Part shown: piece after piece, positions 1 through 5,599 of the stretch | Numbering within the stretch: position 1 is the first letter of the stretch | Layout: the number at the start of each line of letters is the position of its first letter | NCBI GenBank assembly: GCA_937967875.1 | Contig: CALBTQ010000441.1 | Location: 1-7,896, forward strand | DNA length: 7,896 nt | From: an uncultured Pseudomonadota bacterium | GTDB taxonomy: Bacteria > Lernaellota > Lernaellaia > Lernaellales > Lernaellaceae | Direction: 5' to 3' | Notes under the pieces: model-generated | Databases searched by the model: none | Seen by the model: the letters and a program-made list of their open reading frames with translations, nothing else | What the model was told of the DNA's origin: nothing | Translations under genes and position numbers: made by a program

Positions 1-46
1 AGATCGTATTCGGTGACTGGAGTTCAGACGTGTGCTCTTCCGATCT
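1..46 (+). other. Illumina adapter and index remnant (not genomic)
   Basis: Bases 13-46 match the Illumina TruSeq read-2 adapter, starting GTGACTGGAGTTC and ending GCTCTTCCGATCT. Bases 1-4 (AGAT) match the end of the P7 primer and bases 5-12 (CGTATTCG) sit exactly where the 8-base i7 index belongs. Primer end, index and adapter occur in the correct order and length, so chance is very unlikely. Genomic sequence starts at about base 47. Any reading frame starting inside this segment is artificial at its 5' end. Confidence 0.97.
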
Positions 47-451
47 TTGCGCCTGGACCAGCTCGACATCGAAGGCATTCCCGCCGACGAGGTCGCCGAC
101 GACGTCACCGCCCTCAACGCTCGCGTCACCGGCCTGTGGTCGAGCCTGATCAAAGCCAAGCTGACCACCCACATCACCAAGAAACGCATCGCCGAGTACT
201 TCGAATCGGAAAAAGACCTCTCGGACTTCATCGCCATTTACGCCAGCCTGTTCCGCGAAAAACATTTCGCCCGCGAATACGTCTACGATTTCGAAATCGG
301 CGAAATCGCCATCGAGCCCAACGGCGTGATCGCCCGCGTGGAAATCACCATTCGCGGCCGCATCTATTGGTTTTTCCTGCATAAGATCCACGAGGTGCAG
401 CGCTGGAAGCGCGTCGACGGCGTCTGGTACATCCAGCCCGAAACCTACTGA
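47..451 (+). CDS. Hypothetical protein, C-terminal fragment (possibly NTF2-like)
   Basis: An open frame of 134 codons enters from the adapter junction and ends at TGA (449-451). The true start is missing, and the GTG at base 32 lies in adapter sequence. The fragment has GC-rich third positions like the rest of the window. It starts with an acidic helical stretch (IPADEVADDV), continues with Lys-rich and amphipathic helices, and ends in what look like alternating beta strands rich in Ile, Val and aromatic residues, closing with WKRVDGVWYI. An antiparallel sheet ending in 'W...dG.WyI' is common in NTF2-like/SnoaL-fold proteins, so that fold is a guess, not an identification. No catalytic motif is visible. 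It may be upstream in the same direction as the 690-2405 gene, but an AT-rich gap separates them, so co-transcription is doubtful. Confidence 0.65.
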   Translation: MRLDQLDIEGIPADEVADDVTALNARVTGLWSSLIKAKLTTHITKKRIAEYFESEKDLSDFIAIYASLFREKHFAREYVYDFEIGEIAIEPNGVIARVEITIRGRIYWFFLHKIHEVQRWKRVDGVWYIQPETY

Positions 452-689
452 TTCTCAATTCTTGAAAAATTCGGGAAGAAACGGGAGCTTAGTTGTGTAT
501 AAAATAAACTTCTATTGAAAAATATTACTAGAATGCTGAATGGAAATTGCGACAATCCTTTTCTGAAATCAAATAACTCGCCTGTTAAAAGACTCCAATT
601 TATTTGTTGGTGACGACCCCCGTTTTGCCCTTTTCGATTCAAAGAAATTAATGCTATATTTCCGCGTCCAATTGAATCCGGAAAATTAT
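452..689 (+). other. AT-rich intergenic region
   Basis: This gap is much richer in A+T than the flanking genes. It holds several -10-like hexamers on the + strand (TATAAA at 498-503, TAGAAT at 529-534) and -35-like TTGAAA at 462-467 and 515-520, but no pair has acceptable spacing, so no promoter can be fixed. I see no convincing terminator for the upstream gene. An in-frame ATG at 651 would add 13 residues to the downstream protein (see that entry). A minus-strand reading frame at 445-642 has no plausible coding character. Confidence 0.5.
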
Positions 690-2405
690 ATGAACGGCAG
701 GATCCTACTGATCAGCAACCGCGAATCGTTGATCGTCGCGTTGGTCTCTTTCCTCGCGGAAATCGGCTTTCAAACCGAAGTGTGCCGTGAAGAAAAGCAA
801 GCCCCGCAGGTCGCCCGTTCGTTTCAGCCCGACGTGGTGCTCAGCCAGATGAACCACGCGACGTTGACCGGCATGGAGCTGGCGCGGTTGTTTAAGAGCT
901 TCGACACCCTGGCCGCCATTCCCTTTCTGTTGTTGACCGAAGCCCCGCCCACAGACGAGGATCTCGAGCGCGCCGACATGCGCATCCCGGCCGACGATTT
1001 CATCGAGCTGCCCATCGATCGTCCGCGGTTTTTGCACACGATCGATCGCTGGCTGCAAAGCGCCGACCGCCGCCCGATGTCCATCTCCGATCGCATGGCC
1101 GGCTCGCTCAGCGAGGAAGAGTCGCCGAGCAAGCGTAAGTCCTGGCGCAAAGGCTTGATTGGGCATGTGGCCCTCGGTCGCCTGTGCGCCAACATCGTGG
1201 CGCATCAAGGCTCGGGCCGCCTCATCGCCCTGCGCGACCGCCGCCGGCTGACCGCCGAAGTGCGCCGCGGCCTGTTGTTTGCCGTGGAAGCCAAGGACGG
1301 TATGACCGATTCGCTGATGGATTTTCTGGTACAGCTTAACGCCATCACCGAACGCGAGCGGCAGATCGCCGATTACCAGGCGCTCAATTCCCACCGGCGA
1401 CCCGAAGATGTGCTGCTGTCGATGAAGCTGATCGCGCCCGAAAAATTGGCCGAAGCGATCCGGCAGATGCAACTGCACAAATTGTTGCGCCTCTGGCGGC
1501 CGCAATGGCACGGCGCCGCTTTCGAATTCACGCCCCGATTTTCCGCCATACCCGAAAACACCGCGCCGATCGCCTCGGTGGCCGATTTCCTCAAGGGCGG
1601 CATCCTTTCCTCGGCCCTTTCCGAGGAGTTGGCCGCCATCTTCCGGCGACGGCGCCGGTTGAGCGCGCCGCTGAAAATCGGCGAGGATTTCGTCAAAATT
1701 GTCCGCCGCTATGAACTCAACGGCAAGCAACAGGAAATGGCTTTGAACCTCGACGGCCTCTCGTTGGATGAAATCGCGGCCGAAGCCGGCGCCGATTACG
1801 ATAGTTATTTACGCATGGCCTTTTTCCTGGTGACCGTCCGCGGCGCCGTGTTTTTGTCGCCGAAACTGTTGGCTGTCGCCGCCGCGCCCGATGAGCCCGA
1901 AGATACTCCGCCGCCCGATAAACCCGAGCCGCCGCGGCCGCTGCTGGAGCGTCAGGACGGCGACGACGGCGGCGAGGGCGCGTTCCATTCCTGGAACGCC
2001 GACGAATACCACCAGGCGATCGACCGGGCGCAGACCCTGTGCGAACAGGGTGATTACACCGAATCGCGTCGTGAGGCCGAAAGGGCGCTGCAACTAAATC
2101 CGAACAGCAGCACAGCCATGACCTTGTTGGCCTGGTCGGCCTACGGTCTCTTCGGGCGGGAAAACGATCACGTGAGCTTCGCCAGCAAACAGATGCTGAA
2201 AGACGCCATCAGCCTAGACGAGGGCAACGATCAAGCGATGGTCTACTTGGCCCTCATCTATCGCGATGAGGGCAAAAGCGACATGTCGCGCATGTTTTTG
2301 CATAAAGCGCTCGAAAACAATCCCACGAACGCCCTCGCCGAAAAAGAACTTGGCGTCTTTGCCGTCGACGACAACAAAAGCGCCGATCCTGAAAATCGTC
2401 AATAA
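690..2405 (+). CDS. Pseudo-receiver / DUF4388-like / TPR protein
   Basis: A 571-residue cytoplasmic protein. Residues 4-122 follow the response-regulator receiver pattern (strand ILLIS at 5-9, PDVVL at 47-51, GMEL at 61-64, PFLLLT at 78-83, ADDFIELP at 101-108). However, the phospho-acceptor Asp is Gln53, the acidic pair is Ser9-Asn10 and the conserved Lys is Leu107; only Thr83 is kept. It is therefore probably not phosphorylated in the usual way. Residues ~155-300 resemble a DUF4388/PATAN domain, often fused to receivers in deltaproteobacteria-like genomes. Residues ~398-430 are a Pro/Asp/Gly-rich linker, and ~438-556 hold about three TPRs ending in NPNS and NPTN turns. There is no DNA-binding or enzymatic output domain, so it probably acts through protein contacts. 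I chose ATG 690 over ATG 651 because strand beta-1 starts directly after it and GGAAAA lies 4 bases upstream; the extra 13 residues fit no domain. Confidence 0.85.
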   Translation: MNGRILLISNRESLIVALVSFLAEIGFQTEVCREEKQAPQVARSFQPDVVLSQMNHATLTGMELARLFKSFDTLAAIPFLLLTEAPPTDEDLERADMRIPADDFIELPIDRPRFLHTIDRWLQSADRRPMSISDRMAGSLSEEESPSKRKSWRKGLIGHVALGRLCANIVAHQGSGRLIALRDRRRLTAEVRRGLLFAVEAKDGMTDSLMDFLVQLNAITERERQIADYQALNSHRRPEDVLLSMKLIAPEKLAEAIRQMQLHKLLRLWRPQWHGAAFEFTPRFSAIPENTAPIASVADFLKGGILSSALSEELAAIFRRRRRLSAPLKIGEDFVKIVRRYELNGKQQEMALNLDGLSLDEIAAEAGADYDSYLRMAFFLVTVRGAVFLSPKLLAVAAAPDEPEDTPPPDKPEPPRPLLERQDGDDGGEGAFHSWNADEYHQAIDRAQTLCEQGDYTESRREAERALQLNPNSSTAMTLLAWSAYGLFGRENDHVSFASKQMLKDAISLDEGNDQAMVYLALIYRDEGKSDMSRMFLHKALENNPTNALAEKELGVFAVDDNKSADPENRQ

Positions 2406-2431
2406 CGGACGCACCCCCTCGTTTTCGTCCG
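2406..2431 (+). terminator. Stem-loop right after the stop codon (weak terminator candidate)
   Basis: CGGACG (2406-2411) and CGTCCG (2426-2431) form a perfect 6-bp stem with a 14-base loop, starting at the base after the TAA stop. The loop ends in TTTT, but no T-tract follows the 3' arm. It is at best a weak intrinsic terminator, or an RNA end-protecting hairpin. Confidence 0.25.
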
Positions 2432-2506
2432 CTTCGACGGCCGCATTTTCCATTAGATTCCACTACTTTATATCGAAATAAACATAATGTTCGCCGGGAG
2501 ACTCCG

Positions 2507-2536
2507 TTGACATCCCAGGCTTTCTCGCTGTACCTT
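2507..2536 (+). promoter_or_regulatory. Candidate sigma-70 promoter for the AOR gene
   Basis: A perfect -35 hexamer TTGACA (2507-2512) is followed after 18 bases by TACCTT (2531-2536), a poor -10 matching 3 of 6 positions. If used, transcription would start near 2543 and give a leader of about 208 bases containing the hairpins listed next. The weak -10 keeps confidence low. Confidence 0.3.
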
Positions 2537-2563
2537 AAATGGGGTTTTATACAGGGTAAAAAG

Positions 2564-2618
2564 TCGACTCGGCAGTCGTGTTGCGCGAAAAGCGCGATCG
2601 ACCGTGAAGTCGAGTCGG
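2564..2618 (+). promoter_or_regulatory. Long imperfect hairpin in the AOR leader
   Basis: Nested complementarity forms one extended stem. Bases 2564-2573 pair with 2609-2618 (10 bp with two G-U pairs). GTCG (2575-2578) pairs with CGAC (2599-2602). TTGCGC (2581-2586) pairs with GCGCGA (2592-2597) around a GAAAA loop (2587-2591). The outer arms also form a 12-base near-direct repeat (2561-2572 and 2607-2618, one mismatch). No T-tract follows, so it is not an intrinsic terminator. It could be an RNA control element or protein-binding dyad for the tungsten/molybdenum enzyme downstream; I did not recognise a known riboswitch class. Confidence 0.45.
2569..2585 (+). promoter_or_regulatory. Imperfect sigma-54-like site upstream of AOR
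   Basis: GGCA (2571-2574) and TTGC (2581-2584) place GG and GC exactly 10 bases apart, as in -24/-12 promoters. The T before GG and the CG after GGCA do not match the consensus. It overlaps the left arm of the large hairpin, so the sequence may instead be conserved for structure. It is far weaker than the site at 5442-5458. Confidence 0.22.
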
Positions 2619-2640
2619 ATGGGGGCGTTGTGAAAACTGC

Positions 2641-2668
2641 GTGAATCCGGTTTTTCCAGCGGATTCGC
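2641..2668 (+). promoter_or_regulatory. Second leader hairpin before AOR
   Basis: GAATCCG (2643-2649) and CGGATTC (2660-2666) form a perfect 7-bp stem, extended outward by a T-G and a G-C pair, with a 10-base U-rich loop. It lies 82 bases before the AOR start. No T-tract follows. With the 2564-2618 hairpin it makes the leader unusually structured. Confidence 0.4.
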
Positions 2669-2738
2669 TTGATCGCCCGCACAAATGGACGGATAGCAAA
2701 GCCGTCGCTCATCCTGAGACATTGCATGTGAGGCCGGC

Positions 2739-2745
2739 AAAGGAG
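2739..2745 (+). promoter_or_regulatory. Strong ribosome binding site of the AOR gene
   Basis: AAAGGAG lies 5 bases before ATG 2751 and is close to the ideal anti-Shine-Dalgarno match. It fixes this ATG as the start. Confidence 0.85.
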
Positions 2746-2750
2746 AAACA

Positions 2751-4811
2751 ATGGCGACCACCTACAGCGGTTATATGGGCGAAGCGCTCTGGATCGATTT
2801 GACCAAAGGCGAAGCGAAACCCTTTGAGATCTCCGACCGCGATCGTTACCTGTTCATCGGCAATAAAGGCATCGCCGCGAAAATCCTGTGGGATCATCTC
2901 GAGCCCGGCATTGATCCGTTGGGCGAGAAAAATCTGCTTGTCGTCAGCACCTCGCCGATGACCGGCACCGGCGGTCCGTGCACCAGCCGCTTCAACGTCT
3001 CCTGCAAAGGTCCGCTGACCGGCGGAATCCTCGCCTCGAACTCCGGCGGCTCCTTCGGCATTCAGCTTAAACGCGCCGGCTACGATCTGATCGTTCTGGC
3101 CGGCAAAGCGCCCAAGCCCGTCTATATCGAAATCAACGAAGAGGGCGCGAAAATTCACGATGCCGACGACCTGTGGGGCCTGGATACCGAGGCTGTGCAG
3201 GAAGAGATGGTCAAACGCCACGGCAAGGCGGCCGGGCGGTTGGTTATCGGTCCCGGCGGCGAAAACATGGTGCGCTTTGCCTGCATCATGAGCGGCGAAC
3301 GCGCCACCGGCCGCGGCGGCGCCGGCGCGGTCATGGGCAGCAAAAACGTCAAGGCCGTCGTCGCCAACGGCAAAAAGAAAATCCCGGTCACCAACGAGGA
3401 ATACAAAGAGTTCAACAAGTCCTGGATCAAATACCTCAAAGACCATCCGGTCACCGGCAAGGAACTGCCCGAATTCGGCACCAGCGGTCACCTGGGCCGC
3501 TGCAACGAACGCGGCGTGCTGCCGACGAAAAATTACAGCGCCGGCAGCTACGAAAATTTCGCGGACATCACCGGCCAGGTATTGGCCGAGAAGTACCTGG
3601 TGAAAAACGACGGCTGCATGTCCTGCCCGATCCGCTGCGCCCGCGTCGTCGAAATCGAAGGCAAAAACCTCAAAGGACCCGAATACGAAACCGTCGCCAT
3701 GTTCGGCTCCAATATCGACAACAAAGACCTCTGGTCGATCTGCGAGTGGAACTACCTGATGGACAAGCTGGGCATCGACACCATCAGCACCGGCGGCGTC
3801 ATCGGCTTCGCCATGGAGTTGACGGAAAAGGGCCTGCTCAAATCCGATCTCAAGTGGGGCAAAACCGACAAACTGGCCGCTCTCATCCAGGACATCGCGT
3901 ATCGTCGCGGCCTGGGCGACGATCTGGCCGAGGGCGTCATGCGCCTGGCGGAAAAATTCGGCGGCAGCGATTTCGCCATTCATTGCAAGGGGCTGGAACT
4001 GGCCGCTTACGAGCCGCGCCGCTCGGTGGGCCACGGCCTGGGCTACGCCACCTCCAACCGCGGCGGCTGCCACCTCAACTCCGGCTTCATGATGTACTTC
4101 GAAAACCTCGGGCCGGTGAACATCGATCCGCTCAAGCTCGACGGCAAACCGGGCCTGACCGTCTTCCAGCAGAACATGTTCGACGCCGTGTCCGCCGCGG
4201 GCTATTGCATTTTCACCACCTACGGCGTCATCCCCGGCTTCGCCGGCAAGCTCGATCCGAAAAGCGGATTGGCCAAGATCGTCGACAAAACCCTGCGCAT
4301 TTCCGGCCCGCTGACCGGCGCGATGTTCCGTCTGCCCGCCGGCATGTTGCCCTTCCACCTGCCGGTCATTCACCACTCCAAGGCGTTGGAGCTGTGCACC
4401 GGCATGCGCTACAAAGCCGGCGATTTCTTCAAGGCCGGCACGCGCATCTACACGCTGGAAAAGATGATCAACGTGCGCGAGGGCCTGGTTGAAGATACGC
4501 TGCCCAAGCGCCTGACCAACGAAGATCAGATTCCCGGCCGGCCCGAGACCAAGGTGCCGCTCGATAAGCTGCTGCCCAAGTATTACAAAATGCGCGGCTG
4601 GGACAAACGCGGCATTCCGACCGCCAAGCTGCTCAATTGGCTCGACCTCGATTTCACCGTGCCCGCGCTGCCGCTGGATTCGGCGACCGTCGACGAGTTG
4701 CAATCGGCCTTTACCACGGCGCGTCAGGCCGTCGACGCTTCGCGCCATGCGGCCATTTCCGCGCAGCAACCGGAGGCCGAAAAGCAGGCGGCCAAGCCGA
4801 AAAAGAAGTAA
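2751..4811 (+). CDS. aor: Aldehyde:ferredoxin oxidoreductase family protein (W/Mo-pterin, 4Fe-4S)
   Basis: A 686-residue protein matching the AOR family end to end. Family members oxidise aldehydes to acids (some run in reverse) at a tungsten or molybdenum bis-pterin site, passing electrons through one 4Fe-4S cluster to ferredoxin. Cluster ligands are Cys289, Cys292, Cys296 (CX2CX3C) and Cys486. The first pterin motif is DKLGID (338-343), followed by TISTGG. Glu313 in GPEYE and His441 in NRGGCH correspond to the active-site Glu313 and His448 of Pyrococcus furiosus AOR, as I recall that sequence. Oddities: the second pterin motif reads SAAGYC (481-486) instead of DxxGLC; both ExxH iron-site motifs are altered (EWNY 332-335, DKLA 373-376); and an Ala/Lys-rich tail (~645-686, ending KPKKK) extends past the usual end near RGWD...GIPT. 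There is no signal peptide, so it is cytoplasmic. No electron-transfer subunit, ThiS/MoaD-like or cofactor gene lies beside it. The substrate cannot be read from sequence. Confidence 0.95.
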   Translation: MATTYSGYMGEALWIDLTKGEAKPFEISDRDRYLFIGNKGIAAKILWDHLEPGIDPLGEKNLLVVSTSPMTGTGGPCTSRFNVSCKGPLTGGILASNSGGSFGIQLKRAGYDLIVLAGKAPKPVYIEINEEGAKIHDADDLWGLDTEAVQEEMVKRHGKAAGRLVIGPGGENMVRFACIMSGERATGRGGAGAVMGSKNVKAVVANGKKKIPVTNEEYKEFNKSWIKYLKDHPVTGKELPEFGTSGHLGRCNERGVLPTKNYSAGSYENFADITGQVLAEKYLVKNDGCMSCPIRCARVVEIEGKNLKGPEYETVAMFGSNIDNKDLWSICEWNYLMDKLGIDTISTGGVIGFAMELTEKGLLKSDLKWGKTDKLAALIQDIAYRRGLGDDLAEGVMRLAEKFGGSDFAIHCKGLELAAYEPRRSVGHGLGYATSNRGGCHLNSGFMMYFENLGPVNIDPLKLDGKPGLTVFQQNMFDAVSAAGYCIFTTYGVIPGFAGKLDPKSGLAKIVDKTLRISGPLTGAMFRLPAGMLPFHLPVIHHSKALELCTGMRYKAGDFFKAGTRIYTLEKMINVREGLVEDTLPKRLTNEDQIPGRPETKVPLDKLLPKYYKMRGWDKRGIPTAKLLNWLDLDFTVPALPLDSATVDELQSAFTTARQAVDASRHAAISAQQPEAEKQAAKPKKK

Positions 4812-4819
4812 CCGACTCG

Positions 4820-4862
4820 AAAAAAAAAGGGCTTCGACGAATTTCGCCGGAGCCCTTAATTT
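4820..4862. terminator. Bidirectional intrinsic terminator between convergent genes
   Basis: AAGGGCTTCG (4827-4836) pairs with CGGAGCCCTT (4848-4857) over 10 bp including one T-G pair. After an A-C mismatch, CGA (4838-4840) pairs with TCG (4844-4846) around an ATT loop. On the minus strand the stem is followed by nine T (complement of A 4820-4828), a textbook terminator for the lipoprotein gene. On the plus strand it follows the AOR stop and has only a weak tail (AATTTATG). Confidence 0.85.
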
Positions 4863-4867
4863 ATGTA

Positions 4868-4886
4868 AACCCCTTCGTAGGGGGTT
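4868..4886 (-). terminator. Second, upstream hairpin of the lipoprotein terminator
   Basis: On the minus strand AACCCC and GGGGTT form a 6-bp stem with a 7-base loop, followed by TTTACATAAATT. It starts about 15 bases past the lipoprotein stop, just before the stronger T9 terminator, giving a tandem arrangement. The T-rich tail is interrupted, so alone it would be weak. Confidence 0.5.
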
Positions 4887-4900
4887 GGGTTCATCGCCGC

Positions 4901-5389
4901 TCAGCAGCTTTCCAGGCAGGCGGCGAAAGCCTCGCATCCCTCCTCGTTCTCGTAACAGAAACTCGCGCAGGCGCGCTCCGTGGCATCCAGGCGGGCGTCG
5001 CAGGCGAGGTTGAAAAATTCCTTGTACTCGAGGCACTCCTGATTGCTCATCCCGTAGTACATGTTTTCACAGCCGGTCGCGTCGTCGTCGCTGCACTGAA
5101 TTTTGCAAACTTCGACGTCATAACAAAGATCCGCGCCGTCGGTCAGGTCCGCGATGCAGTCGCGAAAGCAGGCCGGATCGGTCAGATCCTCCTCCTCTGA
5201 ACAGGCGTTCCACTCGAATGTGCCAAACTCCATGCACTGGTTCGCCAGCGTCTGTTCGTAAGCTTCCTGGCAGTTGAAATCGTCGCCGCCGTCGCCGTCA
5301 TCGTCGTCGTCGCCGTCGCATGCGGTGGATAAAAATATGGCCATCGTCATGATCAGCAGGCCAAACAACATTGCTTTCAAAAATTTCAT
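4901..5389 (-). CDS. Cys-rich lipoprotein with duplicated eight-cysteine module
   Basis: A 162-residue exported protein. Residues 1-23 are a signal peptide (KFLK, then hydrophobic LFGLLIMTMAIFL), ending at a lipobox-like LSTAC with lipidation expected at Cys24. Residues 25-37 are an Asp/Gly tether. The rest holds 16 cysteines in two copies of one spacing pattern: C40, 52, 63, 74, 78, 89, 95, 99 and C107, 119, 130, 141, 145, 152, 158, 162. Gaps of 12, 11, 11 and 4 recur exactly; the next differs (11 versus 7) and the last two (6 and 4) match. Each module could form four disulfides, suiting an oxidising periplasm or cell surface. I recognise no named family. Asp at +2 would mean inner-membrane retention under the E. 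coli Lol rule, which may not hold here. The start is fixed by AAGGAG (5396-5401) 6 bases upstream. Its own sigma-54 promoter and terminators suggest a monocistronic gene. Confidence 0.88.
   Translation of the reverse strand: MKFLKAMLFGLLIMTMAIFLSTACDGDDDDDGDGGDDFNCQEAYEQTLANQCMEFGTFEWNACSEEEDLTDPACFRDCIADLTDGADLCYDVEVCKIQCSDDDATGCENMYYGMSNQECLEYKEFFNLACDARLDATERACASFCYENEEGCEAFAACLESC
5279..5317 (-). repeat. GAC/GGC triplet tract encoding an Asp/Gly linker
   Basis: Thirteen codons directly after the lipidated Cys are all GAC, GAT or GGC. The tract is prone to slippage, so linker length probably varies between strains. Asp-rich tethers after the lipobox are common in surface lipoproteins of deltaproteobacteria-like lineages. 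Confidence 0.7.
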
Positions 5390-5441
5390 CGAACACTCCT
5401 TTTTGCCGAACCCGATTGACTATCCAATTGCCGTCCAATTC

Positions 5442-5458
5442 AGCAAACGCCGTGCCAG
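5442..5458 (-). promoter_or_regulatory. Sigma-54 (-24/-12) promoter of the lipoprotein gene
   Basis: On the minus strand the sequence is CTGGCACGGCGTTTGCT. It matches the sigma-54 consensus YTGGCACGRNNNTTGCW at every specified position, with GG and GC exactly 10 bases apart. Transcription would start near 5431, leaving a leader of about 41 bases that contains the AAGGAG ribosome binding site. The position and strand fit the 4901-5389 gene. Sigma-54 promoters require an activating AAA+ enhancer-binding protein, so the gene is probably switched on by a specific signal. Confidence 0.8.
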
Positions 5459-5524
5459 CCGAAAAGGTGCGGGCAAAAGTGTTTATCATTTCGAGCATAT
5501 GCGCAGCTATTGCCACCGATTCTC

Positions 5525-5556
5525 AAATTCCGGGAAATGCGAATGTGTGGGAATTT
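5525..5556. promoter_or_regulatory. Inverted repeat, candidate enhancer-binding site
   Basis: AAATTCC (5525-5531) and GGAATTT (5550-5556) are perfect inverted arms with an 18-base spacer. The dyad centre is about 110 bases upstream of the predicted sigma-54 start, the usual range for sites bound by sigma-54 activators. A 7-bp arm in AT-rich DNA can occur by chance, so its function is inferred from position. Confidence 0.4.
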
Positions 5557-5599
5557 CTGTTAACCGTCGCCGAAAATCTGAAAGGGGGAAGGGCGGCGG

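Noticed and set aside
2406..2750. tRNA-Sec (selC) or another tRNA in the intergenic gaps
   Set aside because: No T-loop or acceptor-stem pairing of tRNA type was seen here, nor in 452-650 or 5390-5599.
2406..2761. Small genes in the gap before AOR (minus-strand frames 2254-2751 and 2468-2761, plus-strand 2266-2481)
   Set aside because: None has a credible start with ribosome binding site, domain or codon pattern; they overlap flanking genes and the leader hairpins.
4859..4903. Lipoprotein terminal UGA read as selenocysteine, with the 4868-4886 hairpin as SECIS
   Set aside because: Read-through would add Sec plus 14 residues, and the hairpin spacing is tempting. But the second Cys module ends exactly at this stop as the first does at C99, and the loop (CUACGAA) lacks the G expected near its 5' end.
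2709..5036. 775-residue open frame on the minus strand across the AOR gene
   Set aside because: It mirrors the GC-rich codon pattern of the real AOR gene, has no recognisable domain, and runs into the lipoprotein gene in another frame.
5282..5320. Triplet repeat as a CRISPR-like or microsatellite element
   Set aside because: It is fully explained as the coding sequence of the Asp/Gly tether after the lipidated cysteine.
5500..5516. Second sigma-54-like site on the minus strand (TGGCAATAGCTGCGCA)
   Set aside because: It has GG-N10-GC spacing, but the -12 half reads GCGCA rather than TTGCA, and a perfect site lies closer to the gene.
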